Notes: a model not told the origin generated them from the letters alone. A stretch of 64,000 nt of DNA from Tupaia tana (GCA_026018925.1 JAKSZU010000013.1:2955294-3019293); one strand, 5' to 3'; shown: positions 1-11,353, numbered from the stretch's first letter. Program-made: numbers and translations.

Positions 1-187
1 GCTGGGCGCGTGTGCGTGCGTGCCCAAGATCCCAAGAGGAGAACGGAGGAGAAGGGATTGCGGCGTGGTCATCCCCCCTGGGGGGTGATTTCTCGCTTTC
101 TGTCTCTCTGTCTCTCTCTGTCTGTCTGGCGAGCACACGTGCCCTATAGCGAAAAAACCTCTCCAAGAAAAAAAATTAAAAAGTAAA
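1..187 (+). mobile_element. SINE-L, 5' end cut by window edge
   Basis: Body and tail of a young SINE-L, from the gctgggcgcgtgtg segment through the gagaggag-like block and cctatagcgaaaa to an A-rich tail. CpGs are well preserved, so it is recent. The tRNA-like head lies outside the window. Confidence 0.85.
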
Positions 188-190
188 ATA

Positions 191-337
191 GGGCCCAGCA
201 GATGGCGTAATGCTTATGTTGCTGACTTCCACGTAATTGATCACGGTTCAAGTCCTGGACCCTGCGGCTTACAACTCACGCTGGCAAACGCACGCACCGT
301 ACAGAAAAAACCTTTCAAATAAATAAACAAATAAATA
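191..337 (+). mobile_element. SINE-L related copy with internal deletion
   Basis: A complete tRNA-like head (gggcccagcagatggcgtaatg, then cacggttcaagtcc as the B-box region) passes after about 100 bases straight into a short tail with aaataaataaac. Most of the body is missing. It follows the previous SINE tail directly. Confidence 0.75.
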
Positions 338-478
338 TTTTCTGATAGAGAAAAATCATTCTAAACATAATTTAAAACTTAAATACTATACAGTAAATAT
401 CAGAGAGATTTGAGGAATTCTTTATTTTCTTTTTTGATATTTATCATAATGTCACATGTAGCTTTTAAAAATATATAT

Positions 479-500
479 TAATTAATTAATTAATTAATTT
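479..500. repeat. (ATTA)n microsatellite
   Basis: About five tandem taat units next to the A-rich (here T-rich) end of an antisense SINE. Confidence 0.8.
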
Positions 501-511
501 GTCTACTTATT

Positions 512-747
512 TAAGTTTTGCTATAGGGTGCATTAGCTTGTTGGAGAGAGAGAGAGAGGAACTGAGAAATCACCTCCCAGGGCGTTTGGCCACACTGCAA
601 CCCTTTCTCCTCCATTTTCCTCTCAGGATTTTGGGCACACATACACATGTGCCTGATGTGTTTTTCAAGCTGCTGAGTCCAGGACTTGAACCACCAATGA
701 GCCATGTGGGATCCAGCCACCTTAACCATCATGCCACCAGCTGGCCT
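512..747 (-). mobile_element. SINE-L, diverged
   Basis: Reads on the minus strand from ggccagctggtgg at the right edge to tatagcaaaac at the left. The body is recognisable, but most CpGs have decayed to TG or CA, so it is older than the copies at 19, 31 and 62 kb. Confidence 0.75.
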
Positions 748-778
748 ATACTATAGTTTTTTTTTTCTTTTTAAGGGT

Positions 779-824
779 AAAAAATGTTTTTAAGTTTATT
801 CTTACTATGAACATGTGCACAGGC

Positions 825-872
<48 letters not shown>

Positions 873-955
873 AGTACCTCCAACAGGGTCTTGACACCCT
901 GATCCACTCCCAGCCTTGGCCAACCGTCCAGCCCCTGGAATGTTTTCCCAGTACT
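779..955 (-). mobile_element. SINE-G fragment with (GA)n tract
   Basis: Contains the SINE-G body motifs acctccaacagggtcttgac and ccagccttggcca in antisense, with a long GA run at its A-rich end. It stops at the duplication of the next SINE and its head is not visible. Confidence 0.55.
829..871. repeat. (GA)n microsatellite
   Basis: About 21 uninterrupted GA units inside the SINE-G fragment, at the place where other copies carry only a short gagaga run. Confidence 0.9.
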
Positions 956-1206
956 TTTTTTATTTTCTTGGAGAGTTTTTGCTATAGGGTGCATGCGCTC
1001 GCCAGAAAGACAGAGAGAAAGTGAGAAATTACCCCTCAGGGGAATGGCCACGCCGCAATCCCTTCTCCTCCATTCCCATCTCGGGGTCTTGGGCACGCAC
1101 GCACACGCGCCCGGCGTGAGTTTAAGTCACCGGGTCTGGGACTCGCACCGTGGTAGGCTGCGTGTGAGTTCAGCGACATAGCCATTACGCTAACTGCTGG
1201 TCCCGT
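956..1206 (-). mobile_element. SINE-L with target-site duplication
   Basis: Full-length antisense copy ending in taactgctggtccc. It is flanked by gttttcccagtact at 942-955 and gttttcccaatact at 1207-1220, a 14-base duplication with one mismatch, which marks it as an L1-style retroposition event. Confidence 0.88.
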
Positions 1207-1220
1207 GTTTTCCCAATACT

Positions 1221-1584
1221 TAAAAAGAGAAGCAGTGGTGTCCTACCCAACCCCTTCACACTCAGAATCTTCTGGAGCTTTATGGCTTTACGTTCATGTT
1301 TATAAATGATAAGGTCGTCACATTACTTTTTATTTTTAGTGACATGTATTGTGTATTGACTTCTTACTACAGAAGATGAGGATTTATATTTTTGGCACTT
1401 CCTCAATGCTTATTTTCTTCTATCTCATCATATAATATAATAACTTCTAGATAAATTATAGGGCTTACATTAACATGCTCCTATTATTCACAGCATATTA
1501 ACCTATTCATAGTGTACTCTGATTATGTTCTTTTTATGGGAGAACTTTTTCTTTCTCTAGACCTACAGTAAAAACTTGACTCCA
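1221..1584. other. AT-rich spacer, nothing recognised
   Basis: Single-copy-looking, AT-rich sequence with no long frame, no tandem repeat and no family I can name. Confidence 0.4.
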
Positions 1585-1848
1585 GGGACCAGCAGATGGT
1601 ATAATGGTTATGTCAGTGTACTCCTACATAGTCAACCACAGTCCGAGTCCTGGACCCAGCAGCTTGAAACTCACACCAGGTGCATGTGTGCGTGTGCCAA
1701 AAATCCTGAGGGGAGAATGGCGGAGAAGGGATTGTGTCGTGGTCATCTCCCTGCAGGGGAGGGTGATTTCTCACTTTCTGTCTCTTTGAGGAGCACATGC
1801 ACTCTATAGCAAAAATCTCTCTCTCTCTTAAAACAAAACAAAACAAAC
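1585..1848 (+). mobile_element. SINE-L, moderately diverged
   Basis: Starts gggaccagcagatgg, keeps the ctcctacatagtcaacc anticodon-arm region and the body, and ends in an (ct)n plus aaaacaaaac tail. Confidence 0.85.
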
Positions 1849-1927
1849 ACCTGATTCTATTTTTGTTGCACACTTTTCTATGCATCAATCATTGATTGAT
1901 TCCCTAACTTCTTTCTTTTTTCTTTTT

Positions 1928-2144
1928 TGTTTAGTTTTTACTGCAGAGACAGAGAGAGGGAAAGTGAGAAATCATCCCTATAGAGGATGCCCATGCCACA
2001 GTCCCTTCTCCTCCAGTCTCCTCAGATTTGGGACATACATGCATACGCCCAATGTGTTTTTCAAGCTGCCAGGTTCGGGACTCGAATTGCACAGCTGGCC
2101 TGTGGAATCCAGCACCTTAGCCTCCATGCCACCTGCTGGCCCCC
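1928..2144 (-). mobile_element. SINE-L, old
   Basis: Antisense copy from tactgcagagacagag to gccacctgctggcccc. Several small deletions and CpG decay indicate age. Confidence 0.7.
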
Positions 2145-2740
2145 AATTCCTCCATCTTCTGATGAACATATAACCAAAATCATCTCAGCTGTTTCAGGCA
2201 ACCCCCTCCCATGCCTCCACCTCCTTTCTTCCTTCTGAGTCTTTGTCTTTCCCAGGCCGCCTACTTCAGCCGTATCTGCTGCTTTCCTGGCTTCTTTCCC
2301 ACTGTCTCCTGGGACTTCTCTTCATCGTGGGACTTTGCCCTTGCTCCTCTGATGAAGTCACACTTCCTGGAAGCCATCTCACTCTTCCTCTTGGCCTCTT
2401 AATTTTGGGAAGCATACTCTCAACAACTTCCTGAGACGGGTAGAGAAGGGCTAGGATTTTGAGATCCTCCGCATCAGAAACACCCAGTTGGGCTGGAAAT
2501 GTCCAGTCGGACTGGACACACATGTGTAGTCCCATTCCCTCAGAATCTTGAGGGCTGTTCTTAACATTTAATGCAATTTGCTATTGAGAATTTTGGTCGT
2601 CCTGGCTCCCAACTCCTTGTTTGTAAATTGTTTATCTTTCTCTCTGAAGAAAAACAGTTTTCTGGGGTCTTCCCTTCATTCTTGGTGGTGTTCTGAGTGT
2701 GGCACATTCAATTAAATTGATTCTGCGGTGTGTTCAATGG
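2145..2740. other. Spacer, nothing recognised
   Basis: Mixed-composition sequence without tandem repeats or a recognisable element. Short open frames here overlap on both strands and show no protein-family motif. Confidence 0.35.
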
Positions 2741-2805
2741 TTATTTTTTATATTTTTAAAAATTATTATTTTTTTTTTTTTACATTTTACTCTCTTATTT
2801 TTTAA

Positions 2806-2949
2806 AACAGTTTATTTGTTTTATTCATGATAGAAAGCATGTGTGTGCATGAAAGAGAGAGAAGGACCTGGTCAAGCTTCAGCTCTTTTTCCTCCAGTTC
2901 TTCAGCCTATCACGGTCCTGGACGTATGAATGCCTGCCTGGCATGTTTG
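2806..2949 (-). mobile_element. Outer SINE, left part (split)
   Basis: The tail-side half of an old antisense SINE (tttatttgttttattcatgatagaaagc onwards). It continues after the inserted SINE, where gtgtttttcaaaccagac resumes the same element. Confidence 0.55.
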
Positions 2950-2953
2950 TCTC

Positions 2954-3009
<56 letters not shown>

Positions 3010-3030
3010 TTTCTCTTTCTTTCTTTCTTT
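2950..3030. repeat. (CTTT)n pyrimidine microsatellite
   Basis: About 20 ttct/cttt units. It sits exactly where the A tail of the adjoining antisense SINE should be, so it looks like an expanded tail. Confidence 0.88.
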
Positions 3031-3269
3031 TTTTTCAGAGATTTTTTTCTATAGGATGTGTGTACTTGCTGGAGATACAGAGAGACAGAAAGCAAGAAAT
3101 CAGCCCGAGGGGGATGGCCATGCCACAATCCCTTCTCTATTCTCTCAGGATTTTGGGCACACATGCACATATGCCCAGTGTGTTTCAAGGCACCGGGTTG
3201 GGGACTCAAACCAGAGTGGACTATGTGAGAGTCCAGTGCCTTAACTGGTATACCACTTGTGGGCCCCAG
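3031..3269 (-). mobile_element. SINE-L inserted in an older SINE
   Basis: Antisense SINE-L from ttttcagagatttttttctatagg to ccacttgtgggcccc. It separates the two halves of the older SINE around it. Confidence 0.75.
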
Positions 3270-3361
3270 AGTGTTTTTCAAACCAGACTTGAACCCTCGT
3301 AGGCCAGGTGGGACCTGGCTTCCTCTGTGCAGCGTCTAACCACTGCGGCAGGGCTGGCCCT
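3270..3361 (-). mobile_element. Outer SINE, right part (split)
   Basis: Head portion of the interrupted element, with the antisense B-box region cagacttgaaccct and a ctgcggcagggctggccc end. Confidence 0.55.
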
Positions 3362-3719
3362 GTGCTTATTTTAAATGTGGAAGTTCCTGTCTTTCTGGGT
3401 TAAAGTTTTATTCTCCTTTGCTGACAATCTCCCTTGTGTATTCTCTGCCCTCTTCTCAGGATTCCATTATTTAGCGTTCAGCCTCCAAAAAAATGAATCT
3501 TCTTTAACTGTTTCCTCTTAACCTCATCTTTTCTACTTTTCAGAACTTAATATTTTCTTTTCAGTTATTTTTTTTTCTTTTCCAGAAGTTTTTTTTTCTT
3601 TTTATTCAGTTGATTTTTTAAATGTGTATTTTAATATTCCGAAATGTTCTTTTTTGTTCTCTGAAAATTGTTTTGAATAACTTTCTGTTATTGCTTGAGG
3701 TCTATATCTTTCTTTCGTT
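3362..3719. other. T-rich spacer
   Basis: T-rich sequence with several short poly-T runs. No gene or named repeat seen. Confidence 0.35.
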
Positions 3720-3953
3720 CTTTTCATCAGCTTGCCAGAGAGAGACCCAGAGAGACAGGAAGAGGAAGAAAACAGTCCCAGGCCCTCATGGGGAACGGTC
3801 ACACCGCAGGCCCTTCCCCTAGTGCTCCATCCTGCTGAGATCTGGGGCAAGCATGCACATGGGTCTGGGTGCTCTCCAGGTTAGAGGTGGGATTCGAACG
3901 GCGGCTGACCGTGTGGGATCCAGCTCTTTCAACCACTGTGTGGGCCGGCCCAG
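3720..3953 (-). mobile_element. SINE, old CAG-head family
   Basis: Antisense element with the B-box region as tgggattcgaacggcggctgacc and a gtgggccggcccag end. It is diverged from SINE-L in the body. Confidence 0.65.
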
Positions 3954-4255
3954 TCCTTCTCTCATCTGCTGAACACAGAACAACGACTCGAATTTTTTCT
4001 GCTCCTGCCTGCTTTTTTATGTATTTATTTTTTAACTATTTGTGTTGGCTTTGTCCTTCATGTTGGAATCTGCCCCCCAGGTGGAGAGAAGGTTGTTAAC
4101 TCTGAAATGTTCTCCCAGGCTGGGGAATGAGGAACTGAGAGTTAGACGGGAAGTCTGGCCGGGCTGCTGCATGTGGGCTGCTGCTCAGGCACACGGCCTA
4201 CCAGTCTTCTCTCTGGTATCTCCCATTTGCTGTGTGGATATTCCGATCATTCTAC
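3954..4255. other. Spacer, nothing recognised
   Basis: No repeat family, tandem array or coding signal recognised. Confidence 0.35.
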
Positions 4256-4462
4256 CTTTAAAAACATATTTACTTCTGAGAGAGAGAGAGCGAGCACCCA
4301 GCAGGCTCTCGGCACTGCAGTCCACCCGCAGCAGTGAGCCCTGGGTGGTGGGCAAGTGTGTGTCTGGCGTGCCGAGGGAGCTTCCGGGTGGACCGGGAGC
4401 CTTCCCACGCGGGACTGCCTGTCAGAGCCTCACAGCTGCTGCCGTGCTGCCGGCTGGCCCTT
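4256..4462 (-). mobile_element. SINE-G
   Basis: Antisense SINE-G with gagagagagagcgagcaccc at the tail side and cttcccacgcgggac near the tRNA-like head. It is GC-rich with many CpGs for its class. Confidence 0.6.
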
Positions 4463-4630
4463 CGTCCTGCTCTGCCTGGCGGCGTCCCCGTCCTCAGCTT
4501 TACGCCACGTCCATGAAACCAGAGTCTGTCCTATCAAAGTTTGGCCTTTTCCTGGGGAGAGTATGGAGTGGTGTCTAGCTGCTGGGGTGAGAAGGAGATC
4601 TGGGGTTGTAACAGTTATTTTATTTTATTT

Positions 4631-4755
4631 TTTTGTAGACATTTTCACTATACAGCGTGTGTGCTTGCCAGAGAGACAGAAAGCAAGAAATAACTCCACC
4701 GGGGAGATGACCACGTTGAAATCCCTTCCCCTCCATCCTCCTCTTGGGATTTTGG

Positions 4756-4799
<44 letters not shown>

Positions 4800-4853
4800 C
4801 CGGCTTGAGTTTTAAGCTGCTAGGTCCAAGACTCAAATCATGGTCAACTGCAC
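4631..4853 (-). mobile_element. SINE-L containing a (CA)n run
   Basis: Antisense copy. The gcacgcacgcac segment of the consensus has expanded into a long CA run, and the head is cut short at ggtcaactgcac before the pyrimidine tract. Confidence 0.72.
4758..4794. repeat. (CA)n microsatellite
   Basis: About 18 CA units grown from the short alternating stretch present in every SINE-L body. Confidence 0.9.
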
Positions 4854-4858
4854 TATTT

Positions 4859-4865
4859 TTTTTCC

Positions 4866-4924
<59 letters not shown>

Positions 4925-4949
4925 CTTTCTTCTTTCTTTCTTCTTTTCT

Positions 4950-5011
<62 letters not shown>
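4859..5011. repeat. Pyrimidine tract (CTTT)n(CT)n
   Basis: About 150 bases of uninterrupted pyrimidine on the plus strand: first ctttctt units, then about 25 tc units. It lies at the tail end of the next antisense SINE. Confidence 0.9.
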
Positions 5012-5014
<3 letters not shown>

Positions 5015-5239
5015 ATTTTGCTATAGGGTACACGTTCTTGCCAAAGAGAGACAGAGAGAGAGAGAGGAAGTAAGAAAGTATCCCCAAAGGGGATGGCCCT
5101 TCGTTTCTCTCTTTTCTGAGATTTGGGCACACACACACCTGCTCTATATGTCTCTCAAGTCGCCAGGTCTGAGACTCAAACCACATAATTGGCTATGTGG
5201 GATCTAGTCACGTTAGCCACCATGCCTCCAGCTGGCCCC
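5012..5239 (-). mobile_element. SINE-L, diverged
   Basis: Antisense copy beginning ttttgctatagggtacacg and ending cctccagctggcccc. Its A tail corresponds to the pyrimidine tract on its left. Confidence 0.75.
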
Positions 5240-5269
5240 ATTAAGATGTCTGTCTTTCTTTTTTTTAAT

Positions 5270-5548
5270 TAAACATTTTTTTAATTACCAGAGGGATGTA
5301 TGCTCAAAGGAGAGGTAGAGAGATAGAGAGAGAGAGAGAGCGAGAGAAAACACCTCCCAATGAGGCATGATCATGCCACAATCCTTTTTCCTCCACACCT
5401 CCATCCCATCGAGATCTGGAGCACACAGCACACATACTCGATGTGTTCCTCAAGCCACTGGGGCCAGGACTCAGACTGCAGTCGGCTACGTGAGATCCGG
5501 CTCCCATGCATAGTGGTCAGCCCTTGCGGTGCAGGACTGACCCAAAGT
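5270..5548 (-). mobile_element. SINE, old CAG-head family
   Basis: Antisense element with a (GA)n stretch, atgccacaatcctttttcc in the body and a gcaggactgacccaaag end. Confidence 0.65.
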
Positions 5549-5750
5549 TTCTTTCTTTTTCGAGAGAGAGAGAGAGGTACCTTAACAGGATCTGGCTGCA
5601 TAATTCTCCCCATAGCCTTTCAGCTGGCCAGGATCACAAGCACACCCAGTGTGTTCAGGACAAGCCAAGATTTGAACCAGTGCCTTTTGCATGATTCCAT
5701 ATTGCACAATGGTGCCCTACTGCATGTGCCACAGTGCTGGGCCTCCCCAG
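5549..5750 (-). mobile_element. SINE-G, old
   Basis: Antisense element with cttaacaggatctgg, cagctggccaggatcac and a diverged head ending cacagtgctgggcc. It abuts the previous SINE. Confidence 0.55.
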
Positions 5751-6611
5751 TAGCTCAGGCGACTGACCCGTGCCATCATGGCTGGCTTTTAGAGTGGGCT
5801 GAGAATGACCTGGGCCTCGCACATGGCCTAGCCTACTGAGGAACAGCATCTCGCGGGGTGTGGTACTGCAGCTGGGCCTTGGGAGTGTACTATCAGAGAG
5901 CTGCATACAGAGCGTGTGGAGGTTGGCGTGGGGTGACGGCAGATCTCTGTCTGTTTTTCTAGACTGAGATGCTCTCCAAGGGGCCTGGGAGGGTGATGTT
6001 TACAAACATGAATCTTTCTGTAGACTACTTTGCTCTCATGGTGGTGGGACGTGCCTACGTCCTGACCCAGTACAGCATCACCAGATGCACAGTGAGGCCT
6101 TACTGTCTACACTTAGGTTAGATTCAGACATTCTCTTCTACTGACTCTGAGTCTCTTTGAGACCAACACTTGTATATTTAGCCAATTACTAACCAAAGAA
6201 TTCCTGAACCCACAGCAAGCCCCTGCGTGCAGATACCCTGCCTTTTGGGGGCCGGGCCAATGAAGAGACTCATGCCGATCCACAGCTTTGTCCGTGTTCC
6301 TTGCTCTCAGAACTGCGTACAAGAACTGCTGCGTGTGAGCCCTTGGGAGCACTTTGGTGCTTCTCCCAGCCTCGTCACTCGAGGCTGTGCTTAGGGTAAA
6401 GCACATCAGTTATTAGTTCTGCAGAGCCTGGTTAGGTCCATTGTAGGGGGGAGTGTACTAATCTGCTGCTATAGGGAAAACTGTCAAAACCAGGAACCCT
6501 TACTTGGCTTAGTTTACAATAATACAGTATCATTCTGCAAGATCCATAAGCTTTCATTTTGTTTTGAATTGGCCAAAATGCGGCAACAAGTAAGAATATC
6601 ATCAACACATC
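5751..6611. other. Spacer, nothing recognised
   Basis: Unique-looking sequence. Short frames exist on both strands without family motifs, splice context or codon bias I can defend. Confidence 0.35.
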
Positions 6612-6859
6612 TTATTTTTTAAATTTGTCAAAGGGTGTGTGTTTGCTTGCCAGAGAGACAGACAGAGAGAAAGCGCGCCCTGCCCCCCATGGGGGATGGT
6701 CACTCTGCAATCTCCTTCTTCTCCTCCACTTCTCCCTCCTTTTGGGATACTGGGCACACTCGCACACACACCCAGCATGTACCTCAAGCTGCCAATTTGG
6801 GACCGAAACTGCAGTGATCATGTGGGATCCAGCCACTTTAACCACCACACCACCCGCCA
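6612..6859 (-). mobile_element. SINE-L related, diverged
   Basis: Antisense copy with gccagagagacagacagaga and a GC-rich palindrome ccccccatggggg where the consensus has the hairpin-like ccccctggggg. Head end caccacccgccag. Confidence 0.7.
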
Positions 6860-6884
6860 GTGTATCTTCTAACATCTAACTGGT

Positions 6885-7055
6885 GGGGCCAGCAGGTAGT
6901 GTGGTGGCGAAGGCGCTGGAGGCGTACGTGGCCGACCGTGTTTCAAGTCCTGGTCCTGATGACTTGCTTTCTCACGTTCTATTTTTCTCTCTCTCTAGTC
7001 AAAATTTTTAAATAATAACAAATAAATCAAATAAATAATTCTTTAAAAAAATCTG
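6885..7055 (+). mobile_element. SINE-S
   Basis: Head ggggccagcaggtagtgtgg, B-box region gtttcaagtcc, then directly ttgctttctcac and an aataaat-rich tail. The body is absent, as in the other SINE-S copies. Confidence 0.8.
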
Positions 7056-7251
7056 ATATCTGACCAGTTTCCATGAATATTCCAACGTTGCTCCTGAACT
7101 ACTATCCAGAAGGCTTCTGCTTGATCCTCCTGATCTCCACACCACAGTTAAAAGAGCTTTTATCGGGATTTGCAGTTGTTGAAAAATATCATTCTAGCTC
7201 ATTCCGGGGTAACCAGGAGTTAGTAACAGCATGAATCTGGGACCCACTGTA

Positions 7252-7471
7252 TTTTTTTTTTTTTTTTTTTTTTTAGTTTTCAGAAGGCATGTCTGCTCAT
7301 GAGAGAAAGAGAGAGAGAGGAGAGAAGAGGTGCGGTGGGCGGGAAGGCAGTCCTCGGTGTGGTGTGGTCATGCTGCGTGCACATGCAACGAGTGAGCCGG
7401 GATTTGAACTACAGCTGACCATATGGAACTGGGCTCCAGTGCAAGCTTAACTTCTGCAGCAAGGCCAGTCT
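7252..7471 (-). mobile_element. SINE, old
   Basis: Antisense element with a poly-T tail side, a gagagaggagag stretch and cgggatttgaactacagctg as the antisense B-box region. Confidence 0.55.
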
Positions 7472-7649
7472 GGGCCACTGGGTCTTTAGCCAGGGAGGTT
7501 TGTTTAAAGATTCCCTTGACAACCTGATCCCATTAGTTCCCATCTGACTAGCAAAATAAGGCAGAATTGATTCCTAGGGCTTTCTGAGCTATCTAAGGTT
7601 GCGTATTCCCATCGCCAAGTTTAATAGACGTGCTATCCAATGATAAAAT

Positions 7650-7901
7650 TTTTCTTTTCTATGTTCTTTTATTGCTAGGAGGTACAGGTATTCATAGAGA
7701 GAGAGAGAGAGAGAGTGTAAGCACCCCCCCAGTGGGGCGTGGTCACCTTGCAATCTCTCTTCTCTCATTCACCACCCTGTCAGGATGTTGGGTACACATG
7801 TACATACCTGGCATGTTTTTTAAGCCGCGAGGGCCAGAATTCCAAAGTGGCTGACCAAGGGGGGTCTGGCTCCCCATGCACTGCACCTAATGGCTGGCTT
7901 G
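7650..7901 (-). mobile_element. SINE, old CAG-head family
   Basis: Antisense element with cccccccagtggggcgtggtc in the hairpin position and a gcacctaatggctggct end. Confidence 0.6.
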
Positions 7902-8221
7902 ATACTTGAAATTTGAAAGCAGTTTCATCATTAGGGCCTTTCCTGTTTTTCCTGGTGAACTTCACATTCAAGGTCTGGTGAGGCTGTACGTTCGAGCCTA
8001 GACAGCAGGCCTCTCTGACATGGTGACTAAAGTTGGCCCTGTCGTCACCAGATTAGGCTTTGTTCTGTTTGGTACGTTGTTTATGGAAATTCCTAGCCAA
8101 ACTCACTGTGTATATGTATGTTTTATGCACTTTCATAACAAATTTACTTAAAAATGGATTCTAATAAAACTTGTTCAGAGAATTAAAAGAGTGATGTGAC
8201 ATAATGACAGTTACTTATTTA
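7902..8221. other. Spacer, nothing recognised
   Basis: No repeat or coding signal seen. Confidence 0.35.
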
Positions 8222-8475
8222 TATTTTAAGTTTCTTTCTTTTTTCTTTGCCAGAGGGCATATGAAATCATCAGAGAAAGACAGAAACAGAGAGAGGGGGG
8301 GAACTAGCACTCCTCAACGGGATGTGATCATGTTTCAGTCCCTTCTCCACTTTCCATCCTGTGGGAATCTGGGGCACACATGCACAAGCACTTGGTGTGT
8401 TTCTTAAGCTGGGGGCCTAGAATTCGGACTGTGCAGTTGGCTATGTAGCGTCCAACTCTGTTAGTCCACTAGATC
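8222..8475 (-). mobile_element. SINE, old CAG-head family
   Basis: Antisense element; gccagagggcatatg, a body with catgtttcagtcccttctcc, and a decayed head. Confidence 0.6.
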
Positions 8476-8487
8476 TTGGGACAATCC

Positions 8488-8690
8488 AGTTTGTTTATTT
8501 TTTTCTATGAGACACACCCACACAGAGACAGGAACCCCCAACAGGGTCTTCACCCCTCAACCCACCCCCCTCCTCGGCTAGTCTGGATCACATATGTGTG
8601 TGCTGCAATGCTCAGAAGGGTCTCAGAACACAACCAAGGACCTTGCGCATGTGACTCCAGTTGGGTTTCACTGCGTCCTGGGCTAGCACC
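8488..8690 (-). mobile_element. SINE-G, old
   Basis: Antisense; ggaacccccaacagggtctt and cctcggctagtctggatcac are the diagnostic SINE-G body blocks. The head is decayed. Confidence 0.6.
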
Positions 8691-9845
8691 TGGCTAATTT
8701 ATGTGGGTAGAGGAAGGAATTTGGATAAGAAGGAATTCTTGGCGAGTTGACATTTAACTGACATGTGATAAGAAGCCAGCAATGACATCAAGGGAACCTC
8801 GTGTTCCCAGGATGTGGGGATAGCTCTCAAAAAGAGCAAGGCTGCTCTCTTTGCTCTCTGTTGATATTGTGTGAGAATTAACCTTAAAAGCACAGCTGCT
8901 CAATGATGTATTGTGCAATGCCCTCTCCTGAACTTGCAGATGGAGCCTTTCAACCTCACCAGTACTCTCCGTTGTTTGTGGGTAGTCGAGTTTTTCTTCT
9001 AGGACATCCTGTCTCTAAAATAAATGACCACCCCTCATCCTCAACCCTGCTTGTCTCTAGAGCCTTCTTTTCTTTATCTCTGTATCCTTGTCATGTCCAA
9101 CTCCACGCTCTGTCCTGAAGGAAGCCTTAGCCACAGCATTCCGCCAGCTCCTAAGCCAGCCTGTCATGCCCCTTCACCTTGCTGGGGTTTGCTGGCCTCC
9201 CCCTTACCAGATGGGGAGAAATCCTTCTCAGTACCAGCTCCTCCCAGCTGACTGCCTGCTAGCTCCCACGGCACTCCCCTGTTGTTGCCCATAGCTTCCA
9301 CCTGCTACCTCCCACCCAGCTCTGCGCTCAGGGATGGTCTTAGGTTATCAGTAATGTGTCCCTCCCTGATTTTTTTGTGGTGTTCATGAAGATAGTCCAT
9401 CATCTAGTTTTGTTGTAAATGATGTTCATGAGTTTGGGCTTTGCTGTCTAGCTTTTTCTTTTCTTATGAGGAGATTTCATAAGATCCCCAAATTTGGTCC
9501 CCACTGCTGTTGTCATATCTGTGGGTCTCCATTTTAAAAATCTCTGGGAAGAGAGACTCTCATTTGTCTTTGAAAATTAATCCCCTGAGCAGAGAACGTG
9601 TATGAACCAGTTGGTTTACATTTAACCCAGTTCATTTTCTTTCAGTCTTCCATCGGGAACCGTTAGCTTTCAGGGTTCTCAAGGTCACTGTCACCTCAGC
9701 CAAACTCACCAACTTGCTCTTTTCAGCATCCCAGTTCCCCTGGGATCATCTTCCAGGCAAGGTTGCTGATCTTCAGCTAAATGCCCACTTGAACTGAACA
9801 GAATAAAAAGCCCATCATTCCTTCAAAGAAGAAACCAGTTTCCAT
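8691..9845. other. 1.1-kb spacer, nothing recognised
   Basis: One of the longer stretches free of recent SINEs. It contains no tandem repeat, recognisable transposon or persuasive exon. Confidence 0.4.
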
Positions 9846-10072
9846 TTTTTTTTCTTTTCTGTTTTTTCTTTTGTTTTGTTTGTTTGTTTTAGAGAGAGAG
9901 AAAGAGAAATGGGGCATGGTTATTGCACAATCCCTTATCCTCCATTTCTCCATCCTGTCCAGATTCGGAGCATGCACCTGGGGTATGTACCCAGTATGTC
10001 ATTCAAGCCACCAGGGCCAGGACTTGACCTGTGCTTGGCCAGGCAAGAGCAACCACTAGGCCATGGGGCTGT
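9846..10072 (-). mobile_element. SINE, old CAG-head family
   Basis: Antisense, with a tttgtttgtttg tail side, ttattgcacaatcccttatcc in the body and a caggacttgacctg B-box region. Confidence 0.65.
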
Positions 10073-10757
10073 TCAAATTCCCATTTCTTTAAGACTTTTA
10101 TTTTATAGAAAAATCAGTTGTTGCCCTTCCTTCTCACTGCTGTTGAATTTTACTTCACTACAAATAATCTGATGGATTAACCCTGTCATATTAACATTTC
10201 TGGTTTCAACTGACACATCCTTAATTAAATAAAAAATATGAGGGAGAAAAAAAGTTAATTTTGGACAGTTGGGACTTTGCACAATTGTTTTCTCCATTTC
10301 TCCTCTAGATTTGATTTTTTTTTTAAAATAAAGTTCTGCCTTTGGAATGGAAGTCTCTTTTGTATTCAAAGAGTGACTTTTCTAAAAAGACAGTCTGATA
10401 CTCTTGAATGCCATTGTGTAAGTATGATGAATGGAAATAGTGGTGTTGCAGAAAACCAGACACTGAAGAGTGGAAAGCAGCACCTGGAGACATCAGGAGA
10501 ACTGTGTATTACGTCGGCAGGCACAGAGGAGTTAACACTCTGAATCTCCGCCCCGACTGGGGGCTGGACGCGGTCTTTTATGGGGGGCTGGGGAAGAGGA
10601 GGTCTCAGCATGGGGAATGACCTCGGAACCCACCCTACGCAGCATCGAAGGGAGGAGTCAGAGAAGCAGGAAGTCTAAGCCATTCATGGGACTAATCTAT
10701 ACAAGGTTTCAGGTTATCCTGTAGCTCCGGAGAGGGGCAGTAAGTTTGCCAGAGGGC
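10073..10757. other. Spacer, nothing recognised
   Basis: No named repeat. A small duplex of frames on opposite strands is present without homology I recognise. Confidence 0.35.
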
Positions 10758-10765
10758 AGAAATTA

Positions 10766-10922
10766 CAGGCAGCGTGGTGGTTAAGGTGCTGGAATTCCCA
10801 TATGGCTGACCGCGGTTCCAGTCCTGGACCTGGCAGCTTGCTTTCTCACTCTTCCTCTCTGTCTTTCTCTGGCAAAATTCATGTGAAGATAATAATAATA
10901 AATAAATAAAGTAATTAAAAAA
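10766..10922 (+). mobile_element. SINE-S with duplication
   Basis: Short SINE whose start overlaps its own target. The flanks agaaattacaggcagc (10758-10773) and agaaattgcaggcagc (10923-10938) match at 15 of 16 bases. The tail contains aataataataaataaataaa. Confidence 0.82.
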
Positions 10923-11094
10923 AGAAATTGCAGGCAGCTGTCACCCTGAGTTAATCATGAATTCAGGGTCCTTCCATATCAGTGGCAGACAATGAAAGTG
11001 ACTAAGAGGAATGTATTTGGTTCTAAGCTTAACTTGTAGTTCCATTGATTAAAAATATCTAGGGCAACAAACATACATTTAAAAAGTTATTTTG

Positions 11095-11339
11095 GGTGAC
11101 CAGCAGATGGTGAAATGGTTACATCGCTGGACTCCTACATATTCAACTACAGTTCGAGTCCCAGACCCAGTGGCTTAAACCTCATGCTGGACACAAGTGC
11201 ATGTGTGTGCCCAAAATCCCAGGAGGACAATGGAGGAGAAGGGGTGGCTGTGTAGCCATTGCCTCTGGGAGGTGATTTCTCACTTTCTGTCTCTGTCTCT
11301 CTCTGTCTTTCTAGCAAGAGCACATGCCCTCGGGGGAAA
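11095..11339 (+). mobile_element. SINE-L, first of a same-site pair
   Basis: Starts gtgaccagcagatgg and ends gccctcgggggaaaa. The duplication is aaaaagttattttg at 11081-11094 and again at 11340-11353. Confidence 0.85.
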
Positions 11340-11353
11340 AAAAAGTTATTTTG

